Assembly: GCA_001414345.1 (NCBI GenBank) | Contig: LLCB01000476.1 | Coordinates: 1-31,809 of the forward strand | Source: Hymenoscyphus infarciens | Lineage: Eukaryota > Ascomycota > Leotiomycetes > Helotiales > Helotiaceae | Reading direction: 5' to 3' | DNA: 31,809 bases | In this document: one piece after another, positions 23,790 through 31,809 of the stretch | Position numbering within the stretch: position 1 is the first letter of the stretch | Layout of the letters: each line of letters starts with the position of its first letter | Made by a program: the position numbers and the translations under genes | Notes under the pieces: model-generated | Seen by the model: only the letters and a program-made list of their open reading frames with translations | Told to the model about the DNA's origin: nothing | The model's database searches: none

Positions 23790-24570
23790 AAAAACGAAAA
23801 AGAAAACCTTATATATAACTACTTTAAAATAAGAACTCTTAAAAGTAATTTTAAAATATAATAATTTTCTATCTCTATAAATAAATAAGGTAAAGTAACT
23901 ACTTACTTATCTTCTTTATTAGAGTTCTTAATTTTTACTATAATATTATACTTTAAACTACTACTAGTAATAGTAGCTTAAGTCTCTTTAACTTAGTAGT
24001 TTAAATTTAATTCTATTCTTTCTTACTTATATAGGGTTTTAGTCTCCTTTTAGTACTTAAATTTATACTTACGTTTAAGATTCTTTAACTTAGATTTATA
24101 GATAAGTTTTAATCTCTCTATCTCTAAAGTAGCTTAGTTATAATAGAACTTAAACTAGAGAAAAGGTTAGTAAGAAAAGAGTAAAGAGGCGTTAGTAGGA
24201 CTTATTATAGTAATATACTAGTAAACTTGTTTATTATAGAGTATAGTTTTATATTTCTTTATTATATCTTAAAAGCTAACTTAAATCTTCTTAGTCTTAA
24301 AAAGAGGGGTAATTAAACTCTTCTACTTTTAAACTTATTCTTATATTTCTTCTAATAATTAATATAATAAATCGAATTTAGCCTAGCTCTTAATAGAGAA
24401 TCGAGAATAAGGAAATAGCTAGGTCTAAGTAGTACTCTTTATTATAAAGAATTTTTTACTACTATTACTTACTCTATTACTACTAAAATTGCTTATATTA
24501 TTAATATAGGCTATATTTATAAGAAGAGTAGTAAGTATATCTTTATTAATACTAGTAATAGATAATATAG
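23790..24570 (-). pseudogene. Relic E: RIP-destroyed gene of about 260 codons, basic coiled-coil protein
   Basis: This is one of the clearest relics. The first 50 codons or so (minus strand, about 24570-24428) have no stop and are Ser/Asn/Ile-rich. Next come a Glu/Gln helix near 24390-24330, then PLFKTKK, then SPTNASLLFS, and at about 24140-24010 a strongly basic coiled-coil-like stretch (TLEIERLKLIYKSKLKNLKR). One CAA codon survives in frame near 24230, consistent with other stops being former CAA. The relic is convergent with D2 and divergent from F. The overall plan (low-complexity head, basic helix) would suit a DNA-binding or structural protein, but I recognise no family. Confidence 0.5.
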
Positions 24571-24930
24571 TTTTATACTAATTATTAGTTTAGTCTACTA
24601 CTAATCTAAGAACTTATTATATATATAAAGGAATTAAAGTATTAAAAGAAATAGGTAAAAGCTAAAATACTATATTAATAGTAGATAGTACTTTAATTAG
24701 TAGATAGTATAGTAAGGTTATAATTATAAGTAGATAGAGTTATAAAATAGAGTTACTAGTTACGTTAAGATAAAGGTAAAGAGTTAAATAGTAGATAAGC
24801 CTTAATTAAAGAAGAGCTAAGTATATACTTAGATAGTAGATTAATAAGAATACTTATACTTATTTTAAGAGAATTAGTTATTAATTAAAGAGTTAGTATT
24901 TAAAGTAGATATATATATTAGAGTTAGAGT
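24571..24930. other. Divergent spacer between relics E and F
   Basis: Contains repeated AGTAGATAG words (24680-24750 and after) and no convincing frame, though a Gln-rich plus-strand reading is possible. If E and F are correctly placed this holds both promoters. Confidence 0.35.
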
Positions 24931-27900
24931 AGTAGTCTCTTATATTAAAGGTAGTTAATAGCAGAAGTTAATAGTAAATAGTAGTTTAGTAGTAAGGTAA
25001 GAAGTAGTAGTATTAAAACTTACTTAATTCTAGTACTAAATATATTCTATTCTTTTCCTATTATATTATATCTACTTATTATACTAAACTTTAAAAATAA
25101 GGCTACCTAAACTCTTATAATAGTCTTTAACATTTTTATTATAGATACTTATTCTATTTAAACTATTTAACTTCTTAGGTTTATTATTAGAGTGTAGTTA
25201 ATAAATAAAATTTAATAGTATTAATATAATATATATCTATTCTAAGATATCTATCTCTTTTAGTATTAAGTTAATAGTTAGAATATAATATACCTTTAAG
25301 CTTTTAGCTAAGAAGTGTATTTTTAAAGTATTCTTTATAATTTAATAATAACTAAGTAGTTAAAACCCTCTCTATTATATAGAGGCGTTATAAATATAAC
25401 TCTAGTTATAGAAGGTATTTTCTTAAAAAGATAGTAATAACTAGATTATATTTTAACACTATTTAGCTACTTAAACCTACTTAAGATATAGGAATCTAAT
25501 CTCTTCTTCTACTCTAGTATAGTATTATAAAGTATTAATTCTATAAAGAATTTAGATATTATTAGAAAAACTTAAAGATATTATAAGTAGATCCTACTTA
25601 GAGAGCTATAACTAGTAGCTTATTATAATCTTATATAGCTATATATAATAGTTTAATTCTTCTTTTAAAGCTTTTAGATTAAAAGTTTATAATAAGATAG
25701 AAGCTAATTTATAGCTTACTAGTAGCTTCTTATATAAATTAGCTATTCTTTTACTTTTCTTTACTATTAGAGAAAGTTATTAAAAAAGAGCTTAGATATA
25801 TACCTATAACTTCTTTATACCTTTAGTATTAATATAGTTATAAATATTCTAAATTTCTTAGACTCTTTAAGCTACTATCTTATAATAGTCTATAACCTCT
25901 ACCTTAATATAAAGGTAGATCTAAGATTTCTAGTACTATAACCGACTTATACTACCTAGTAGCTAATATACACGCTATTAGCTAGTTCTAAGTAATTCTA
26001 ATTTATATAATATATATATATCTTTATATAGCTCTCTAGTAGATCTCTTACTAGATAAATACTAAGGTTTAAGAGGTATTAGAAACTTTATAGCTATCTA
26101 AGACATATCTTTAACGAAATCTTACTACTTAAGATAAGTTACTTAATTAAGCTCTTCTTTCTAGTCCTCTTTATAAACTAAAAGTCTATTAAGATAGTTA
26201 TATAGATTTTAATCTTAAACTTATAGTTAAGTATTTTTCTTTACTAAAAACCAGTTCTACTAAATCTTCTAATATCTTTCTAAAATAATATTAATATCTT
26301 TAAGAGAAGTTATTATCTTTTATTAGATTAAATAGTCTCTAGTTCTTATAATTATCTATTTATACTTAGCTAAGATAAGCTAAGTTCTTTTAAATCTTTT
26401 ATTAAGAAACTACCTAAGCTATTCTTATTATATAAGTTTTTAATATTAAGTTTAGGTATTAAGTATAACTTTATAAAGTAATATTAAAGAAATATAATAT
26501 ATTAAGATAAGATAGCTTTTTAATAACTAATCTCTCTTTACTCCTTTATTATCTCTAAGCCTAAGATATTTAATATAGCTAAGACCTTATTATAATTAGT
26601 AAGATAATATATAAGAATATTAGTAAAATATATTTATTATAAATCTAATATACTTATTAATCTTTAAATACTCTTTCTTAATATAAGGTATAAATTTATA
26701 AGTAATATTATACTAGAAAATAGTATAGATATCTTTAAAAAGTTTATTAAGAATAGTTTTTAGAAGATAGGTAGTAACTTAGAATATTTTATTATAATAT
26801 AAATTAATTAACTAAAGTATTATACTATAGTAGTATATAGCGTTTATTAAACTAGTTTAGTCTAAGCTTTTAAATTTTTCCTAGCTTTTACTTTCTATAG
26901 CTATTACTTAAAAATAATAAGAGTAACTATTAATAAGTACTTTATTAGAAGGTTTATTATTAGAGAGTTAATTAGTAGCTATTTAAAGTTTACTAAGATT
27001 AAATAGATCTATTAGTTTACTAGTTAGTAGAGAGTAAGGTAGTTTAAAAGGCTTATTAGATAAAGGTAGAGAAGGAGAGTCTTAAATAAAGAATTTACTC
27101 CTTAGTAGCTAGTATAGAGCTTAATTTCTCTTACTCTCTTTCCTCTTTTATTAGAAATTACTATCTTAGCTCTAATTATATAGATTCTTAGAGCTATTTT
27201 CTCTAAGCCTTTAATAAAAGTAAGCTAGGTAGATATACTTTAATAAAAGAGATATTATCTATCTATTCTCTATATTAAGTACTATCTTTTTATTAAAGAG
27301 TTTTTAGCGTTTTTTTTTAGTAGAGAGCTAGTTTATATAAGTATATTCTTAGATCTTTTTAAAATCTAGTATATAAAGATAAGTATATTAGCTAAGAGAT
27401 CTCTAAAGTCTAGTTATAAATAAATATTATAATAATTTCTTAATTATAAATATCTTATAAAAGACCTCTAATAATTTAATATTAAAAGTAGATATTAAGT
27501 AGATAGAAGAAGAAGGAAAAAAGCTCTTTTAGATAATTATATATACTTTAGTATATATATAACTATAATATTAGATAGTTATCTCTTTAGTTATACCTAG
27601 AGAAGTTAAAATAAGATAGGAACTATAGAAGGAGAGAAGTATACTAAGAGAATAATATTATACTATTAATAATAGTAAAGTATACTAAGTTTTAAATATA
27701 TAAGTAAAATAGCTATTAAAAAGTATATATTTAATAATTATAACTATATCTTCCTAATTAGAATTATATATCTTATAATTAGTAATATTAGTATACTTTT
27801 TTTTATTACTAATAATAGTATTCTTCTAATTATTATTAGTTATAAGTACTTCTAAGAGAGACTTATTATTATTAAAGGTATTAAAATAGCTATAATAAGC

Positions 27901-28140
27901 TTTAAGGTTAGTAAAAGAACTTTATTATAAGTAAGAGAGAAGAAGAATTTAGTTTAAAATAGACTTCTAAGTAATCTAATTAAAGATAGTTTATCTTTAT
28001 TATACTTACTATCTAGTCTAACTAAATTTTACTCTATAGAAGAGTAAAAAGTAGTTAATAAGGAACCTTCTCTTAAGATAAGAGAGTAGTATTATAAAGA
28101 GTAATTAAGATAAGAAGAAATATTTTAGAGAAGATTTAAA
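24931..28140 (+). pseudogene. Relic F: RIP-destroyed gene of about 1,070 codons, unknown family
   Basis: A plus-strand frame is kept for over 3 kb. Stop-free stretches include 25021-25107 and 27679-27852 (58 codons). A region around 26990-27090 is Arg/Gln-rich, near 27500 there is an RRRRKK cluster, and the tail near 28030-28110 is charged. For 26040-26250 the minus strand can also be read as protein, so the strand is not certain locally. No motif is recognised. The relic points toward the small satellite at 28168 and is followed by relic G in the same direction. Confidence 0.45.
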
Positions 28141-28167
28141 ACATATATAGCTTCTAACTTAAAGTAG

Positions 28168-28425
28168 AAACGTTAGTTTCTATTAAATAAAGACTATTTA
28201 ATTAAGAGTAGTAAAACTACTATAGTCTTTATTAAATAAAGACTAAATAGTCTCTATTAAATAAAGACTATAGTATAAAGAGTTATAATACTCTTTTACT
28301 ATTTATTTAAAAAAGACTAAAGAGATATATTAAATAAATACTATACTACTAAGCACTTTAGTATAATTAAAGTTTCTATTAAATAAAGAGTAAATAGTCT
28401 CTATTTAATAGTAACTAAAGTATTT
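28168..28425. repeat. Internal satellite array between relics F and G
   Basis: A third small block of the palindromic satellite, with repeated TAGTCTYTATTAAATAAAGACTA words and a hairpin GAGTAGTAAAACTACT. It lies in the gap between the 3' side of F and the 5' side of G, mirroring the array between relics A and B. Confidence 0.85.
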
Positions 28426-28429
28426 TATA

Positions 28430-28560
28430 TTTACTTTTTTTAAAACCTCTCTTTTCTCTACTTTATCTATTAAATTAAACCTACTCTATCTCTCTCTACT
28501 TACTTCTTCTTTTATAATCCTACTATTTTTCTCTTATTTAATACCTTTTAAATTAAGTAA
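28430..28560 (+). promoter_or_regulatory. Pyrimidine-rich stretch upstream of relic G
   Basis: Long CT-rich runs such as CTCTCTTTTCTCTACTTTATC and CTATCTCTCTCTACTTACTT on the plus strand, a common feature just upstream of transcription starts in filamentous fungi. It contains little CA or TG and so survives RIP. Assignment as a promoter is an inference. Confidence 0.4.
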
Positions 28561-28639
28561 GCTATAAAAAGATTTATACTCGACTCTCTACTTATTAAAT
28601 ATCGACTTTATCTTCCTTCTAAAATAAAATAATAGACTA

Positions 28640-30590
28640 CTATAAGTATATATATATATAATAGTTAGTATATAATATTTAAGACTATATATTATATAAT
28701 ATAATTAAGAAGGATATATAAATATATAGAAAAGATCTTAAGAAGCTATTTAAATAAGAATCTACTAAATAAAGGAGCGCTTTATAAGTATACTAGTAGA
28801 AAACCCTTATAATAGGTAGCTTTAGTTAGTCTAAGATATTTTATAAATACTATTATTATTTTCTATTATCTACTTAATATATAATCTTTTAATATATATA
28901 CTAGAACGATCTAACTAAGAGAAATAACCTAGTAAAGTTAAAAGGCTTTTATAAAAAGCTTAAAGTTAGTTCTATAGCTATAATAGAAGTTAATTATACT
29001 TTTATATACCTCTATTAAAATAAAATTAATAACTTTATTTAAGCTTAAAGTAAGATCTTAAAATTATAAGGAATTATTTAATAAGAGAAAGAGAGAGTAA
29101 AATAGAATATATTTATAAATAAATAACTAGATAAGAATTAAGATAGGTAAATTACTTTATAAGTTAAAAATGTCTATAATAAGAAGATTACTCTACTAGT
29201 TAAAAATGTTTATAATAAGAAGACTACTTTACTAGTAGAAAATGTCTATTAAGACTTTTTATAACTTCCTAGGAACTAGAAAGAAGTTTTACTTAGCTAC
29301 TTTATTTCTAAAGTTTAGCTTAAATTCTTTAATCCTCCTTTATTATTATTAAATATATATAATAATATAGATATATTTTAGAGCGAGATTTCTAGTATTA
29401 ACTACTCTAGTATTAATATAGAATACTCTTATCTTAGATATTTAAGTATTATATACTATAGTATTAGATATCTATAATAGATTAATTTCTATTCTTCTTA
29501 GTTTTTTTAATTTATATATATTATAGTAGCTTAAATATATTAGTAGGAGGTACTATAAATAAGAAATAGGAAATTTAACTAAATTCTAAATATTAATTTT
29601 ATTCTAATAATCTCTTTAACTAATCTACTACTTTTATATTCTAAAGTAACTTATTAGTAATTATAAGACTAATTATATAAGATATTCTTAAGTAATAATA
29701 CTAATCTATAACCTTAATTTTCTAGTATAACTTTAGAAGTAGTAAGTATAGATATATAGTATAAAAGTTCTAAAAAACTTCTAAAAGGAAACTTACTTCT
29801 AGATTAATATTAGCTATAGATAATATAGAAACCTATTATATACCTCTTAAATTATCTACTCTATCTTTACTAAAATCTATAAGAGTTAGTAAATAGTTTA
29901 AACGGTTTTTTCTAAGTATTAGCTAGTAGTTAACTATCTTAATAACCTTAAGGCTCTTAAAGTATTTAATAAGTAGATTAGGTTATTCTTTTTAGTCTAT
30001 TAAATACTTATAAAAGACGTTATATAATACTTACTATTTAACTAAATATAATAAGTGTAGTAAAAGATTACTAAGTAAATTTCTTCCTTCTATATACTCT
30101 ATCTACTTCTAATGTCTAAGAATAGATATTACTATAGTATTTTTAAGGTATCTCTTAAAGGGGAAATAGTTTATCTATATCTCTCTTAGTACTTAATCTA
30201 CCTAATATATTATATAATATGTCTATAGCGTGTGTTCTCGACTCTTATAATTAATACGTAATATTACTAGATTGCTAGCTAGTAGGAGAACTAGTTAAGA
30301 CTAGTTACGAGGTTTAGAGCTAAACTTAATAAGCTTATATATAGGTATATAATACCCTTAGATACGTAGGCGAAGTTTAGTAGGTAGTGTTATAAATTAT
30401 AAGATAATAGGTAGAGAGAGGAGGAAGGAAGATAGTATTATATATATATTTTAAAGCCTAATAACGTATTAGTATATATAGATATTAAAGAGATAGAATA
30501 TAAAGAATATAATACGTTACTATAATAAAAATAAGCGATTTTTAATATAGTTAAGGAGTAATAGAGAAGATATATATTTAAAATATAAGG
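28640..30590 (+). pseudogene. Relic G: RIP-destroyed gene of about 650 codons, least mutated at its 3' end
   Basis: A plus-strand frame runs from the CT-rich stretch to the right satellite. Early parts include stop-free RSYLNKNLLNKGALYKYTSR (28741-28800). An in-frame 36-bp repeat (12 codons) at 29164-29250 keeps ATG codons. The last third (about 30100-30590) keeps several TG sites and is rich in Arg, Lys, Glu and former Trp/Gln codons, ending in a charged stretch (DIKEIEYKEYN). No family recognised. The 5' end is approximate. Confidence 0.45.
29164..29250 (+). repeat. In-frame 36-bp minisatellite in relic G
   Basis: TTAAAAATGT..ATAATAAGAAGA..CTACTAG begins at 29164 and 29200, and a partial third copy at 29236, so 36 bp (12 codons) apart. 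In frame it reads LKMSIIRRLLY and variants. The retained ATG in each copy is unusual for this region. Confidence 0.82.
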
Positions 30591-30595
30591 TAGAA

Positions 30596-31310
30596 TAATA
30601 GTCTCTATTAAATAAAGACTAAATAGTTTCTATTAAATAGAGACTATAACTTTAGTATTATTAGAATATCTATTTATTAAATACTATAGGAACTATATTT
30701 CTAAGAACTTTAGTATTATTATAGTCTTTATTTAATAAAGACTAAATAGTCTCTATTAAATAAAGACTAAATAGTTTCTATTAAATAGAAACTATATCTC
30801 TACGAGTATTAGTAGTATTATAGTCTTTATTAAATAAAGACTACATAGTTTCTATTAAATAGAAACTATATTTCTACGAGTATTAGTAGTATTATAGTCT
30901 TTATTAAATAAAGACTAAATAGTCTCTATTAAATAAAGACTAAATAGTTTCTATTAAATAGAAACTATATCTCTATAAGTATTAGTATTATTATAGTTTT
31001 TATTTAATAAAGACTAAATAGTCTCTATTAAATAAAGACTAAATAGTTTCTATTAAATAGAAACTATATCTCTATAAGTATTAGTATTATTATAGTCTTT
31101 ATTAGATAAAGACTAAATAGTCTCTATTAAATAAAGACTAAATAGTTTCTATTAAATAGAAACTATATTTCTACGAGTATTAGTATTATTATAGTCTTTA
31201 TTTAATAAAGACTAAATAGTTTCTATTAAATAGAAACTATATCTCTATAAGTATTAGTATTATTATAGTCTTTATTAAATAAAGACTATATAGTCTTTAT
31301 TAAATTAAGA
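30596..31310. repeat. Right-edge satellite array, part 1 (reverse complement of left array type)
   Basis: Repeats such as GACTAAATAGTTTCTATTAAATAGAAACTATATCTCTATAAGTATTAGTATTATTATAGTC are the reverse complement of the wording at 1-846. Longer repeats are again multiples of about 25 bp. Together with the left array it gives the window long inverted terminal repeats made of satellite. Confidence 0.92.
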
Positions 31311-31809
31311 CTATATTTATAAACACTTTAGTATAATTATACTATTTATTTAATAGAAACTAAATAGTCTCTATTAAATAAAGACTAAATAGTTTCTATT
31401 AAATAGAGACTATATTTCTAAGTATCTTAATATAATTATACTCTTTATTTAATAGAAACTAAATAGTCTTTAGTAAAGATAGACTAAATAGTTTCTATTA
31501 AATAGAGACTATATTTCTAAGTATTTTAAGATAATTATACTCTTTATTTAATAGAAACTAAATAGTCTTTAGTAAAGATAGACTAAATAGTTTCTATTAA
31601 ATAGAGACTATTTTTCTAAGTATTTTAATATAATTATACTCTTTATTTAATAGAAACTAAATAGTCTTTAGTAAAGATAGACTAAATAGTTTCTATTAAA
31701 TAGAGACTATATTTCTAAGTATTTTAAGATAATTATACTCTTTATTTAATAGAAACTAAATAGTCTTTAGTAAAGATAGACTAAATAGTTTCTATTAAAT
31801 AGAGACTAT
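31311..31809. repeat. Right-edge satellite array, part 2, 99-bp units
   Basis: About five near-identical units of 98-100 bp, marked by GACTATATTTCTAAGTAT (first copy diverged) with starts near 31311, 31411, 31511, 31609 and 31708. Each includes AGTCTTTAGTAAAGATAGACT and TTTCTATTAAATAGAGA palindromes. The last units are much more alike than those of the left array, suggesting recent expansion. The array runs off the window. Confidence 0.9.

Noticed and set aside
24630..24960. A Gln-rich plus-strand frame upstream of relic F
   Set aside because: It is in a different register from F, very dense in TAA/TAG, and driven by AGTAGATAG repeats. Kept as spacer.
1590..30590. A genome using TAA/TAG as glutamine codons (ciliate-like code), which would make the frames open
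   Set aside because: CA and TG are depleted in spacers and repeats too, ATG is nearly absent, and the LTR differences are all transitions. RIP explains all of this, and a code change would not remove ATG.
1..31809. Linear mitochondrial or cytoplasmic plasmid with terminal inverted repeats
   Set aside because: RIP is a nuclear process, the repeats are satellite arrays rather than unique terminal repeats, and no DNA polymerase B or RNA polymerase frame was recognised.

Overview
The window looks like an AT-rich block from a filamentous ascomycete (Pezizomycotina) genome that has been almost saturated by repeat-induced point mutation (RIP). Outside positions 6807-9953 the dinucleotides CA and TG are nearly absent while TA is in great excess; AC and GT stay common and CG is present. 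That is the footprint of C-to-T change at CpA on both strands. It removes most ATG codons and turns CAA, CAG and TGG codons into TAA/TAG, so ordinary ORF finding sees almost nothing. I saw no tRNA, rRNA or CRISPR array, and no intact gene.

Layout, left to right: (1) 1-846, a palindrome-rich satellite array with a basic period of about 25 bp. (2) About 1590-6330, minus strand, relic A, with two candidate introns. (3) 6338-6640, a second small array of the same satellite. (4) About 6650-15900, minus strand, relic B, interrupted by (5) a 3.1-kb LTR retrotransposon at 6807-9953, with 351-bp LTRs, a polypurine tract and a 5-bp target duplication. (6) A divergent spacer, then relic C (+, about 16142-17272), a minisatellite (17225-17540), relic D (+, about 17583-22271), a 91-bp duplication and a weaker relic D2 (+, about 22440-23780). 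(7) Relic E (-, about 23790-24570), convergent with D2. (8) Relic F (+, about 24931-28140). (9) 28168-28425, a third small satellite array. (10) Relic G (+, about 28640-30590). (11) 30596-31809, a large satellite array that reads as the reverse complement of the one at the left edge.

The relics were found by reading stop codons as ancestral Gln/Trp. In each of them one frame stays usable for hundreds of codons, the in-frame stops are the kind RIP makes, internal minisatellites have periods divisible by three, and (relic A) two 50-nt GT-AG introns keep phase. I could not assign a protein family to any relic. Strand and frame are inferences, because this base composition can make more than one frame look protein-like.

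Taken together, the block resembles a multi-gene unit of about 30 kb bounded by inverted satellite arrays, with leftmost genes pointing left and rightmost genes pointing right. RIP needs a second homologous copy, so the whole unit was probably repeated in the genome: either a very large foldback-like transposable element or a subterminal or segmental duplication. The LTR retrotransposon landed later inside relic B and is much less mutated, which gives a relative time order.
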